Below, one piece after another: positions 34,732-42,838 of a DNA stretch of 64,000 bases (the stretch's first letter is position 1; each line of letters begins with the position of its first letter). A program made the translations under genes and the position numbers. Origin of the DNA: Paracoccus xiamenensis (GTDB taxonomy: Bacteria > Pseudomonadota > Alphaproteobacteria > Rhodobacterales > Rhodobacteraceae); NCBI RefSeq assembly GCF_011308835.1, contig NZ_JAAOHY010000006.1:1-64000 (forward strand), in the 5' to 3' direction. The notes under the pieces were generated by a model, which worked only from the letters and a program-made list of their open reading frames with translations, did not search any database and was not told the DNA's origin.

Positions 34732-34775
34732 CGTCGTCCTCAGGCAAGACCCGGACAGATAAATCGGGGTCAAAC

Positions 34776-35369
34776 ATGCACACCTATCTTGTCGGACTGG
34801 GAACCGGGCTTTCGCTGATCGTGGCCATTGGCGCGCAGAATGCCTTTGTGCTGCGGCAGGGCCTGTTGCGCAGCCATGTCTTTGCAGTCGGGCTGTTCTG
34901 TGCGTTATCGGATGCAATTCTGGTGACGCTTGGCGTCTTCGCGGCAGGCCAGCTGTCGCAAATCGCGCCATGGTTCACCGAGGTGATGCGCTGGGGCGGC
35001 GCAGCCTTTTTGATCTTCTACGGGCTGAAGGCCGCGCGTTCGGCAATTGCTGGCGGCGAGGGGTTGCGGACGGGCGGGCAGGGGCAAGCGTTCTGGCCGG
35101 CCATGGGCACGGTGGCGGCGCTGACCTGGGCCAACCCGCATGTCTATCTGGATACGGTGGTGCTTCTGGGGGCGGTCTCGGCCGATTTCAGCAACAAGCA
35201 GGCCTTCGCGGCGGGGGCGGTGACCGGGTCCTTCCTGTTCTTCTTCTCGTTGGGATATGGGGCGCGACTGCTGGCCCCGATCTTCGCGCGGCCGCGCGCC
35301 TGGCAGGTGCTGGATATGGTCATCGCGCTGGTAATGTGGTCTATCGCTGCAAAGCTGATCATGGGGTGA
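34776..35369 (+). CDS. argO: Arginine/lysine exporter of the LysE/ArgO family
   Basis: Start chosen at ATG 34776 (MHTYLVGLG); the frame remains open upstream to 33909 but that is antisense argP. The 197-residue protein has five to six membrane spans and the LysE signature GAQNAFVLRQG at residues 18-28, plus WANPHVYLDTVVLLG (about 108-122). It exports excess basic amino acids or toxic analogues. It ends in a GTGA overlap with the next gene. Confidence 0.93.
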   Translation: MHTYLVGLGTGLSLIVAIGAQNAFVLRQGLLRSHVFAVGLFCALSDAILVTLGVFAAGQLSQIAPWFTEVMRWGGAAFLIFYGLKAARSAIAGGEGLRTGGQGQAFWPAMGTVAALTWANPHVYLDTVVLLGAVSADFSNKQAFAAGAVTGSFLFFFSLGYGARLLAPIFARPRAWQVLDMVIALVMWSIAAKLIMG

Positions 35370-36262
35370 CGGTGGCCGTCCAGCCGCGAAATGACCTTGC
35401 CGGTGTGGCGTGGATGGTGGCGACGGGCCTGTGCTTCGTTGCCGTCAACGCATTGGTCAAGATCTACGGCCAAGGGCTTCCGGCGGCGCAATCGGCCTTC
35501 ATTCGATTTCTGTTCGGGGTCGCCTTTCTGAGCCCGGCACTGATCGGCGTGGTGCGGCGAGGGCTGCCGCGCAGCCTGATCGGGCCGTTCGTGCTGCGCG
35601 GTGCGCTGCATTCGCTGGCGGTGATGCTGTGGTTTTTTGCCATGACGCGGATCCCCATCGCCGAGGTGACGGCCATCGGCTTTCTGAACCCCATTGTCGC
35701 CACGGTCGGCGCGGCCCTGCTGCTGGGCGAGACGCTGTCATGGCGGCGAGGGCTGGCAATCGGGGTGGCGCTGCTGGGCGCGCTGGTGGTGCTGCGTCCG
35801 GGAATGCGTGCGCTGGATCCGGGGCATATGGCACAGATCGGCGCGGCACTGGGGTTCGGCCTGTCCTATCTGCTGGCGCGGCAGCTGGCGCAGCGCGCGC
35901 CTGCGGATGTGGTGGTGGCGATGATGGCGCTGACCGTGACGATCGGACTGGCGCCGCTGGCCCTCGCCGTCTGGGTGCCGCCGACATGGGAACAGGTCTT
36001 TGGCATGGGGCTGGTCGCTGTTTTCGCGACGGTCGGGCATTACACCATGACGCGCGCCTTCGCGGTCGCGCCGATGGCGGTGACGCAGCCGGTTACCTTC
36101 CTGCAACTGATCTGGGCCAGCCTGCTGGGCGTGGCCCTGTTCGCCGAGCCGTTCGACCCGATGGTGCTGGTGGGCGGCACCATGATGATTGCCGCCATCA
36201 GTTATATCACCTGGCGCGAGGCGCGGCTGAACGCCGCGCCCCCTCAGCGCAGATCCCAATAG
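35366..36262 (+). CDS. EamA-family drug/metabolite exporter
   Basis: Start is GTG 35366, overlapping the argO stop (GTGA); the longer frame to 34970 is an artefact inside argO. The 298-residue protein has ten hydrophobic segments in two EamA (DMT) repeats, with IRFLFGVAFLSPALIG and WFFAMTRIPIAEVTAIGFLNPIVA in the first and PVTFLQLIWASLLGVALFAEP in the second. It is an inner-membrane exporter of unknown small molecule. Coupling to argO suggests an amino acid or related compound. Confidence 0.88.
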   Translation: MTVAVQPRNDLAGVAWMVATGLCFVAVNALVKIYGQGLPAAQSAFIRFLFGVAFLSPALIGVVRRGLPRSLIGPFVLRGALHSLAVMLWFFAMTRIPIAEVTAIGFLNPIVATVGAALLLGETLSWRRGLAIGVALLGALVVLRPGMRALDPGHMAQIGAALGFGLSYLLARQLAQRAPADVVVAMMALTVTIGLAPLALAVWVPPTWEQVFGMGLVAVFATVGHYTMTRAFAVAPMAVTQPVTFLQLIWASLLGVALFAEPFDPMVLVGGTMMIAAISYITWREARLNAAPPQRRSQ

Positions 36263-36486
36263 CGCGGGCTTGGCGCCTCGGGCGGCAGGCCGATGTCGCG
36301 GCGCAGGTATCCTGTCTGCGGCGGCTTGCCGGGCTTTGTGTTCCGCGCACGCTTCAGCCCGAGCCGCTTGCGGCGCAGCGCATGGGACAGCAAGGCAAGC
36401 GCCATCCGCCGCCAGCCATAGCGGGCGACCAGCCATTCAACATGATCTTGTGGGACGGACCGCCCCGGACGGATGATGATATTCAT
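36244..36486 (-). CDS. Small conserved basic protein, unknown function
   Basis: The frame is open from 36663, but the likely start is ATG 36486 (MNIIIRPGRSVPQ), giving 80 residues. The sequence has a helix DHVEWLVARYGWRRMALALL and a basic stretch RRKRLGLKRAR, ending in RYWDLR. It overlaps the EamA gene end by 19 bases tail to tail. I know no function; the shape suggests a nucleic-acid or membrane-associated helper, which is only inferred. Confidence 0.6.
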   Translation of the reverse strand: MNIIIRPGRSVPQDHVEWLVARYGWRRMALALLSHALRRKRLGLKRARNTKPGKPPQTGYLRRDIGLPPEAPSPRYWDLR

Positions 36487-36815
36487 CGGTAACCTCAATC
36501 CGCGCCGCGCGAATGGCGCGGGCGTTGAAACGGAAAAATGGGATGCGGACGCGGCTGCAATGGCAGCCGGCATCGGCGGGTCAGGTCCTGGAAAGCAGTC
36601 CGGGGAGGGGCTTACAGCGCGCGGCGCGAAGCGGTCCCAGTGAAATGCACCCATCGCCAGCACAGGTGGGCAGCGAGCGTGATAGCCATATTCTCCCCCC
36701 TCTATGTTGCTTCGGGTGTCGCAATGACGGCAAGCCTAGCCAAGACCTGCCGCCGATCAAGCCTGCGGGTGACGAAAAGTCGCGCTGTGGCGGCGCGGCC
36801 ACAGGTCGGTCTGGA
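36487..36815. other. Intergenic region, no gene seen
   Basis: This 329-base stretch lies upstream of the small basic gene and downstream of choV. The frames that cross it have no recognisable domain and a composition typical of shadow frames. A short GC inverted repeat near 36499-36520 has no T-tract. Confidence 0.5.
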
Positions 36816-37823
36816 TCAGGCTGAAAGGCGTTGCAGGACCTGATCGCGGGTGACGATCCCGCCGCTGGCGACAGGGCGCGCCTCGGCCCCGCAAAGTGCG
36901 GTGAGCACCTGCTTCAGTGGCAGGTCGCCGGGCAAGGCGGGGCCGTCCGCCTGTCCCGGGGCGGCCAGATCGGAGGCGGTCAGCACCTCCAGCGGGTTCA
37001 GATGGGCCACGAAATCGGCGACATAGGGGCTGGCCGGGTGGGCGAGGATCTGCCGCGCGGTGCCGGTCTGGACGATGCGGCCGCCCTCCATCAGGGCGAT
37101 GCGGTTGCCCAGCTTGAAAGCCTCGTCAAGGTCGTGGCTGACGAACAGGATGGTGCGGCGCGATTCGCGCTGAAGCTCCAGCAGCTCGTCCTGAAGGCGG
37201 GTGCGGATCAGCGGATCCAGCGCGCTAAAGGGTTCATCCATCAGCAGGATCGGCGCTTCGGTTGCAAAGGCGCGGGCGAGTCCGACGCGCTGCTGCATGC
37301 CGCCCGAAAGCTCGCCCACAGGCCGGTCGGCCCAGCCATCCAGCCCGACCATCTTCAGCTGCTCAGCTACGCGGGTGCGTCGCGTTTCGGGCGCGGTGTG
37401 GGCCAGTTCCAGCCCCAGCCCGACATTATCCGCCACGCTGCGCCAGGGCAGCAGCCCGAACTGCTGAAATACCATTGAGACATGGTTGAGCCGCAACTGG
37501 CGCAGGGTCCGCGCGTCGGCCTGCGGGACCGAAACCATCTGCCCGTCCATCCGCACCCGCACATCGCCGCGCACCACCGGGTTCAGCCCGTTGACCGCCC
37601 GCAGCAGCGTCGATTTGCCGGAACCGGACAGGCCCATCAGCACAACGATTTCGCCCTCGGCCACGTTCAGGCTGGCATCGTGAACGCCCAGTATCTTGCC
37701 GGTTGCGCCCTCGATGGCGCTGCGGTCCAGACCTTCATCGGCCAGCCGCAGGGCGTGGGCGGGGCGCTTGCCGAAGATGATCGAGCAGGCGTCGAATTCG
37801 ATGGCGTTCCGGTTATCGGTCAC
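36816..37823 (-). CDS. choV: Choline/glycine betaine ABC transporter ATP-binding protein
   Basis: Start is GTG 37823 in an overlap with the permease stop (GTGA); the longer frame to 38279 is antisense permease sequence. The 335-residue ATPase has an N-terminal extension with GKRPAHALRLAD typical of ProV/ChoV, Walker A GLSGSGKST, signature LSGGMQQR, Walker B LLMDEPFSALDP and H-loop FVSHD. A C-terminal segment (about 270-335) resembles a degenerate CBS region, shorter than in ProV. It is the last gene of choXWV. Confidence 0.93.
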   Translation of the reverse strand: MTDNRNAIEFDACSIIFGKRPAHALRLADEGLDRSAIEGATGKILGVHDASLNVAEGEIVVLMGLSGSGKSTLLRAVNGLNPVVRGDVRVRMDGQMVSVPQADARTLRQLRLNHVSMVFQQFGLLPWRSVADNVGLGLELAHTAPETRRTRVAEQLKMVGLDGWADRPVGELSGGMQQRVGLARAFATEAPILLMDEPFSALDPLIRTRLQDELLELQRESRRTILFVSHDLDEAFKLGNRIALMEGGRIVQTGTARQILAHPASPYVADFVAHLNPLEVLTASDLAAPGQADGPALPGDLPLKQVLTALCGAEARPVASGGIVTRDQVLQRLSA

Positions 37824-38668
37824 GATTTTTTCCTTACCCGCAGCAGCCGGTCCAACATGACCGCCACCACGACGACCACCAGCCCGGATTCGAAACCAAG
37901 AGAGGCATTGACGGAGTTCAGCGCCCGCACCACCGGCACGCCCAGCCCGTCCGCACCGACCAGCCCGGCGATGACCACCATGGACAGCGACAGCATGATG
38001 GTCTGGTTCAACCCGGTCATGATCTGGGGCAGGGCGCTTGGCAGTTCGACCTTCCACAGCAATTGACGCGGCGTGGCGCCGAAGGCGGTGGCGGCCTCGG
38101 TCAGGGTGCGCGGGGTCGATGCGATGCCCAGTTGGGTCAGCCGGATCGGCGCGGGCAGCACGAAGACCACGGTGGCGATCAGCCCGGCCACCATGCCGAC
38201 GCCGAAGAAGACGATGACCGGGATCAGATAGACATAGGTCGGCAATGTCTGCATCAGGTCCAGCAGCGGCCGCACCCATTCATACAGTTTTGGCCGGTGC
38301 CCAAGCGCGATGCCGATGGGCACGCCGATGGCCATGCAGAAGGCGCAGGCGGTCAGGACCAGCGTCAGCGACTGCATGGTTTCTTCCCAATAGCCCTGAT
38401 TCAGAATGAACAAGAACCCCGCCACGATCCCCAGCGTTGTGGGCCAACTGCGTTGCAGCAGATGCGCGAGCACCGCGAAGAGGCCGAGGATGACAAAGGG
38501 ATGCGGCGTCAGCAACAGCCACAACACGCCGTCGATCAGCGATTCCATTCCGTCGGCCACGGCGTCAAAGAAGGCGCTGGCATGGGTGATCAGCCAGTCA
38601 AAGACCCGGCCAGCCTCGCGGCCGACCGGGATCTTCGTCTTTGTGACCAGATCGAGAAGTTGGTCCAA
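37820..38668 (-). CDS. choW: Choline/glycine betaine ABC transporter permease
   Basis: The 282-residue membrane protein has about six hydrophobic spans and the permease motif ATAFGATPRQLLWKVELPSALPQIM (as two parts, about residues 205-229), plus YVYLIPVIVFFGVG. It matches ProW/ChoW of choline uptake systems. It follows choX after seven bases and overlaps choV by four. Confidence 0.93.
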   Translation of the reverse strand: MDQLLDLVTKTKIPVGREAGRVFDWLITHASAFFDAVADGMESLIDGVLWLLLTPHPFVILGLFAVLAHLLQRSWPTTLGIVAGFLFILNQGYWEETMQSLTLVLTACAFCMAIGVPIGIALGHRPKLYEWVRPLLDLMQTLPTYVYLIPVIVFFGVGMVAGLIATVVFVLPAPIRLTQLGIASTPRTLTEAATAFGATPRQLLWKVELPSALPQIMTGLNQTIMLSLSMVVIAGLVGADGLGVPVVRALNSVNASLGFESGLVVVVVAVMLDRLLRVRKKS

Positions 38669-38675
38669 GGCTGGC

Positions 38676-39620
38676 TCAGCCCTCCAGCGCGGCGGTCAGA
38701 AGTTCGACCGCGTCACGGCCGTCCTGCGCGGTCACACCGTCAAGCCAGGCGGTGGCGGTGTCGGGATTTGCCTTCAGCCATGCCTTCGCGGCCTCGTCCG
38801 GGGCAGTGCCATCGTTCAGGATCGCGCCCATGATCTCGTTTTCCAGGGGCAGGGTGAATTCCAGATTCTGCAGGAACTTGCCGACATTCGGGCATTCCGC
38901 CGCATATCCGGTGCGGGTCGTGGTCTGGACTTCGGCGCCGCCCAGATTGGGGCCGAAGATGTCGTCCCCGCCGGTCAGATAGGTCAGCTCGAAGCTGCTG
39001 TTCATCGGATGCGGTTCCCAGCCGAGGAAGACGATGGGTTTTTCGCCGCGGGTTTCGCGCGCCACCTGACCCAGCATCCCCTGTTCCGAGGATTCGACGA
39101 TCTCGAACGTCCCCAGCCCGAATTTGTCCTGCGCCACCATGTCGATCAGCAGCCGGTTGCCGTCATTGCCCGGCTCGATCCCATAGATCTTGCCTTCCAG
39201 CGCGTCCTTGTGCTCGGCGATCTTGGCGAAATCGGTAATGCCCAGATCGGCCCCGGCCTTGTTGGTGGCCAGCGTGTATTTCGCCCCGGTCAGGTTGGTG
39301 CGGAGGATGTCGATGGTACCCGAATCGCGATAAGGGGCGATGTCAGCTTCCATCGAGGGCATCCACAGGCCCAGGAACACGTCGACGTCGCCCGTCGACA
39401 TGGCCGTGAAGGTCACCGGCAGCGACAGCACTTTGATATCGGTGTCATAGCCGAGCGCCTCCAGAATCGTGGTCGCCACGGCCGTGGTCGCGGTGATGTC
39501 GGTCCAGCCCACATCCGAGAAGGTGACCGTCTGGCAGTCCGCCGGTTCCTGCGCGGCGGCGGGCAGGCTGGGCAGGGCAAGGGCGGCGGTCGTCAGCAGC
39601 AACGCGGCGATACGGTTCAT
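38676..39620 (-). CDS. choX: Choline/glycine betaine substrate-binding protein
   Basis: The 314-residue protein has a signal peptide (cleavage near AAA at residue 23) and the OpuAC/ChoX fold: TFSDVGWTDITATTA, VFLGLWMPSM and LGWEPHPMNS, in which tryptophans and tyrosines build the aromatic cage for the quaternary ammonium group. First gene of choXWV. Its promoter region carries the palindrome for the divergent BetI repressor, so choline-responsive control is expected. Confidence 0.93.
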   Translation of the reverse strand: MNRIAALLLTTAALALPSLPAAAQEPADCQTVTFSDVGWTDITATTAVATTILEALGYDTDIKVLSLPVTFTAMSTGDVDVFLGLWMPSMEADIAPYRDSGTIDILRTNLTGAKYTLATNKAGADLGITDFAKIAEHKDALEGKIYGIEPGNDGNRLLIDMVAQDKFGLGTFEIVESSEQGMLGQVARETRGEKPIVFLGWEPHPMNSSFELTYLTGGDDIFGPNLGGAEVQTTTRTGYAAECPNVGKFLQNLEFTLPLENEIMGAILNDGTAPDEAAKAWLKANPDTATAWLDGVTAQDGRDAVELLTAALEG

Positions 39621-39641
39621 GTCTTCTCCTCAGGCATTTTA

Positions 39642-39661
39642 TTGATTGACCAGTCAATCAA
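39642..39661. promoter_or_regulatory. BetI operator between choX and betI
   Basis: TTGATTGA (39642-39649) and TCAATCAA (39654-39661) are exact inverted copies with a CCAG centre. The site lies 21 bases from the choX start and 40 bases from the betI start, and fits BetI palindromes known in proteobacteria. Confidence 0.85.
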
Positions 39662-39701
39662 CGCGGGTTATTGGTGGGCAAACCGACCGCGAGGTGCGCG
39701 G

Positions 39702-40280
39702 ATGCGTAAGCGTGCCCGGCAGACTACTCGAAAAACCGAATTAATCAATGCGGCAATCCAGACCATTGCCCGTTCCGGCACGCTTGACGTGACGGTCGCC
39801 GATATTGCCCGGCAGGCGGGCATGTCTCCTGCGCTGGCGCATCACTATTTCGGTTCCAAGGATCAGATGTTCCTGTCCACCATGCGCGAGATCCTACGCC
39901 GCTATGGTCTGATCGTGCGTGAGGCGGTGTCTGCCGCCGATGGTCCGCGCGCGCGGCTGTTGGCGGTGCTTGATGCGAGCCTTGGGCCCGAACATTTCGA
40001 CGCCGATACGGTGGGCGCCTGGCTGACCTTCTATGCGCTTGCCCAGCAGAACGAGGAAGCGGCGCGGCTGTTGCGGGTTTATCACCGCCGCCTGCGCAGC
40101 AATCTGCTGGTCGACCTGCGGCCCTTGCTGGGCGTGCGCGCGGTCGAGGTGGCGGAAACGCTGGGGGCGCTGATCGACGGTGTGTATCTGCGGCAGGCGC
40201 TGTCGGATTCTGCGCCGGCGATGCTGCTGAAGCTGCCGCGTGACTATCTGCTGGGGATCCTTGGGTCCAAGGAAGCCTGA
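39702..40280 (+). CDS. betI: TetR-family repressor BetI
   Basis: Start chosen at ATG 39702 (MRKRARQTTRKTEL); the open frame extends upstream without sense. The 192-residue regulator has the BetI-type helix-turn-helix (VTVADIARQAGMSPALAHHYFGSKDQMF, in two parts, about residues 26-53) and a C-terminal domain with LLPRDYLLGI-like ending (KLPRDYLLGIL). BetI represses choline uptake and oxidation genes and is released by choline. betA and betB are not next to it, so here it controls at least choXWV and itself. Confidence 0.92.
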   Translation: MRKRARQTTRKTELINAAIQTIARSGTLDVTVADIARQAGMSPALAHHYFGSKDQMFLSTMREILRRYGLIVREAVSAADGPRARLLAVLDASLGPEHFDADTVGAWLTFYALAQQNEEAARLLRVYHRRLRSNLLVDLRPLLGVRAVEVAETLGALIDGVYLRQALSDSAPAMLLKLPRDYLLGILGSKEA

Positions 40281-40316
40281 CCCGGTCACCCGCCGTTGGC
40301 GGATGCCTTGGGCATG

Positions 40317-40341
40317 AAAAAACCGGGGCCAAAGCCCCGGT
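40317..40341 (-). terminator. Intrinsic terminator of the BMP transporter operon
   Basis: ACCGGGGC (40322-40329) pairs with GCCCCGGT (40334-40341) around CAAA. On the minus strand a run of six T follows (complement of 40317-40322). It lies 22 bases after the stop of the binding-protein gene. Confidence 0.92.
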
Positions 40342-40362
40342 GCGATGTTGTGGCGAAGTGCC

Positions 40363-41442
40363 TTACTTCGGGATCTCGGCGGTGATGCCTTCGACATAGA
40401 AGTTCATCTGCGACAGTTCCTCATCCGTCGCAGTGGCACCCTCTGCCAGCCAGTCGCTGCCGTCCTGCTTCTTCAGCGGGCCGGTGAAGGGATGATATGC
40501 GCCCGAGGCGATTTGTTCTTTCAGCGCCTCGGCCTCGGCCTTCACCTCGGCGGGGACGGCGTCGGTGATTTCGCCGATCTCGACCTCGCCATCGCCGATG
40601 CCAGCCCAGGTCGCTTTCGATTCCCAGGTGCCATCCAGAACCGCGCCCACGCGCTGAATGTAATACGGCGCCCAGTTGTCGATGATCGACGACACCCGCG
40701 GCGAAGGCTTGAAGGCCGCCATGTCCGAGGCCTGACCGAAGCCGATGGCGCCGGCTTCCTGCGCCTTGGCCAGCGGTGCCGTCGAATCGGTATGCTGCAG
40801 GATCACGTCCACGCCTTCAGCCAGAAGGGCGGCCGCCGCGTCTGCCTCTTTCGCGGGGTCGAACCAGCTATAGGCCCAGACCACCTTCATCTCGACATCC
40901 GGGTTCACCTTGCGGGCGTGGATGAAGGAAGAGTTGATGCCCTGAATGACCTCGGGGATCGGGAAGGAACCGATATAGCCGATCTTGTTCGATTCGGTCA
41001 TCCGACCGGCGATGGTGCCCATGACGGCGCGGCCTTCATAGAAACGCGCGTCATAGGTCGAGACGTTGTCGGCGCGTTTGTAGCCGGTGGCATGTTCGAA
41101 TTTGATGTCGGGGAACTTCTGCGCCACGTTGATCGTGGCATCCATGAAGCCGAAGCTGGTGGTGAAGATCAGCTTGTTGCCGGCCAGTGCCAGCTGGGTG
41201 ATGGCGCGTTCGGCATCGGCGCCTTCGGGGACGCTTTCGATGAAGGTGGTCTCGACCCGATCACCGAATTCGGCCTCGACCGCCTGACGGCCCTGATCGT
41301 GCTGATAGGTCCAGCCGCCATCGCCCACCGGGCCGACATAGATGAAGCCGACCTTCAGCTTCTCCGCGTCCTGCGCCATCGCCGGAAGACCCGACAGGGC
41401 AGCGACGGCCGCGGTTGTGATAAGGAACGTTCTGCGCTGCAT
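40363..41442 (-). CDS. BMP-family basic membrane lipoprotein-like nucleoside-binding protein
   Basis: The 359-residue protein belongs to the BMP/PnrA/Med family (PF02608), which binds purine nucleosides. After a signal peptide (cleavage near AMA at residue 23) come KVGFIYVGPVGDGGWTYQHDQGRQ (in pieces), TSFGFMDA and GYIGSFPIPEVIQGINSF-type blocks, and VDVILQHTDSTAP. No lipobox Cys is seen, so it may be a soluble periplasmic protein. It is the last gene of the operon, unlike many such operons where it comes first. Confidence 0.88.
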   Translation of the reverse strand: MQRRTFLITTAAVAALSGLPAMAQDAEKLKVGFIYVGPVGDGGWTYQHDQGRQAVEAEFGDRVETTFIESVPEGADAERAITQLALAGNKLIFTTSFGFMDATINVAQKFPDIKFEHATGYKRADNVSTYDARFYEGRAVMGTIAGRMTESNKIGYIGSFPIPEVIQGINSSFIHARKVNPDVEMKVVWAYSWFDPAKEADAAAALLAEGVDVILQHTDSTAPLAKAQEAGAIGFGQASDMAAFKPSPRVSSIIDNWAPYYIQRVGAVLDGTWESKATWAGIGDGEVEIGEITDAVPAEVKAEAEALKEQIASGAYHPFTGPLKKQDGSDWLAEGATATDEELSQMNFYVEGITAEIPK

Positions 41443-41462
41443 GGATATTCTCCCTGTTTATG

Positions 41463-42335
41463 TCAGCTTGTTGTATGGAAAATCTGCCCGAGCGAGCCGG
41501 GGGCCGCGCTGCCCCGCCGCCGGGCCGAAATGACCACGAGTGCGAGGATGGTGACCAGATAAGGGGCCATCGCCAGCAGTTGGACAGGCACATTGACGCC
41601 CGCCGCCTGCAGCCGCAATTGCAGGACCGCGACACCGCCGAAAAGCCACGCGCCGGCCAGCACGCCGCCCGCGCGCCAGCCGGAAAACACCACGAGCGCC
41701 AGCGCGATCCAGCCCGCGCCCGCGGTCATCCCTTCGGTCCATTGCAGGACGGTGGCGATGGAAATATAGGCCCCGCCGATCCCGGCCATGGCCCCGCCAA
41801 AGGCGATCGCCAACAGCCGGACCGCGCGAACCTTGTGACCGAGCGCATGGGCCGCATGGTGGTTCTCACCGACGCCGCGCAGGATCAGCCCGCCGCGCGT
41901 GCGGTTCAGGAACCACCACAGCAGCGGCACCATCGCAAGCCCCAGCCAGACCACCCAGTTCAGCCCCATGATCCCCGCACCCATGGAGGGCGCCTTGACC
42001 CCTTCATAGGGCTTGCCGAACAGCGCCGTCAGCCCCAACCCGAACAGGGTCAGCGCCAGACCCGTGGCAACCTGATTGGTCAGCAGGAACTGGGTCAGCA
42101 GCCCGAACAGCATCGACAGCGCCGCGCCCGCAATGGCCGCGACGGCAAAGCCCAAGGCCGGGCTGCCGGTTGCGTGGGCGGCGGCAAAACCTGCGAGTGC
42201 GCCGGCGATCATCATGCCCTCGACGCCAAGGTTCAGCACGCCCGCGCGTTCGACGATCAACTCGCCCAATGCGGCGAACAGGATCGGCGTTGCCCCCGAC
42301 AGGATCATCACGATCAGAGTGGTCGGGTCGATCAT
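41463..42335 (-). CDS. Nucleoside-type ABC transporter permease (BPD_transp_2), second subunit
   Basis: The 290-residue protein has about nine hydrophobic segments and the motif LNLGVEGMMIAGALAGFA near residues 35-52, found in RnsD/NupQ-type permeases. It pairs with the 358-residue permease at 42835. Its start overlaps the DUF1643 gene stop by four bases and its stop lies 20 bases before the binding-protein gene. Confidence 0.9.
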   Translation of the reverse strand: MIDPTTLIVMILSGATPILFAALGELIVERAGVLNLGVEGMMIAGALAGFAAAHATGSPALGFAVAAIAGAALSMLFGLLTQFLLTNQVATGLALTLFGLGLTALFGKPYEGVKAPSMGAGIMGLNWVVWLGLAMVPLLWWFLNRTRGGLILRGVGENHHAAHALGHKVRAVRLLAIAFGGAMAGIGGAYISIATVLQWTEGMTAGAGWIALALVVFSGWRAGGVLAGAWLFGGVAVLQLRLQAAGVNVPVQLLAMAPYLVTILALVVISARRRGSAAPGSLGQIFHTTS

Positions 42336-42838
42336 GCCGTGACCTGCGGATAGTTGGGGAAACTGATAAGCGGTCTGTCATTCGGCAAGCGGCTGGGGTG
42401 ACAAGGAGCACCCGATTGCGTCGTTCCCAAGCACTTTGGCTCAGCACCGATTGACGCCAGCCGCGACATGACCTCAGCAGCCCGTGATGCAGCGCGACCA
42501 TTTCCGCCCCATGCTACGATCACTGGGCCGTTGCATGCAGACAGAGCTTCATCAATGTATCGATCGCTATCACCAACAGCGATTTCCCCCAAGGCGAACA
42601 TCTGTGAAGGGTTTGTTGCCCGAAAAGCAAAAAGATTCTCGATGCGCAGAGCGCCGCAACCCTCACGCTTGGCAAAACCGATGCATCGCCTGAGAGTAAC
42701 GTCGTCTTCCGTGGCGGTCGCAGTGGACGGATTAAGCATAATAAACAGTGCGGTAGGGCCATCGGCCCATCTTCTGGTCAGGCTGTATCTATAGAGGCCG
42801 CAGTCCGAAATGGTCGCAGATGCTTCAGCGTAACTCAT
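42332..42838 (-). CDS. DUF1643 protein inserted in the nucleoside transporter operon
   Basis: The 168-residue protein contains the DUF1643 (PF07799) pattern: RYSLTRRW at the start, FIMLNPSTAT (residues about 31-40), CIGFAKREGCGALRIENLFAFRAT (in pieces) and PVIVAWGGNG. Function is unknown; the family is widespread in phage and mobile contexts. GC is about 52 percent by hand count in sampled lines, against about 68 percent in the permease next to it. It overlaps both permease genes by four bases, so it is translated in the operon although it looks foreign. C-terminal residues LISFPNYPQV fit the family end, so the gene seems complete. Confidence 0.88.
   Translation of the reverse strand: MSYAEASATISDCGLYRYSLTRRWADGPTALFIMLNPSTATATEDDVTLRRCIGFAKREGCGALRIENLFAFRATNPSQMFALGEIAVGDSDRYIDEALSACNGPVIVAWGGNGRAASRAAEVMSRLASIGAEPKCLGTTQSGAPCHPSRLPNDRPLISFPNYPQVTA

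Noticed and set aside
33909..34775. Upstream extension of argO to 33909
   Set aside because: The region is antisense argP plus the regulatory gap. The LysE-family N-terminus is at ATG 34776.
36513..36824. Plus-strand frame of 103 residues in the gap before choV
   Set aside because: It has no domain or ribosome site that I can see, and a composition typical of a shadow or random frame.
37824..38279. Upstream extension of choV to 38279
   Set aside because: This part is antisense permease sequence; the GTG at 37823 overlaps the choW stop and gives a normal ProV-type N-terminus.
39642..39661. The palindrome between choX and betI considered as a terminator
   Set aside because: The AT-rich 8-base arms, without GC-rich stem or T-run and between divergent starts, fit an operator and not a terminator.
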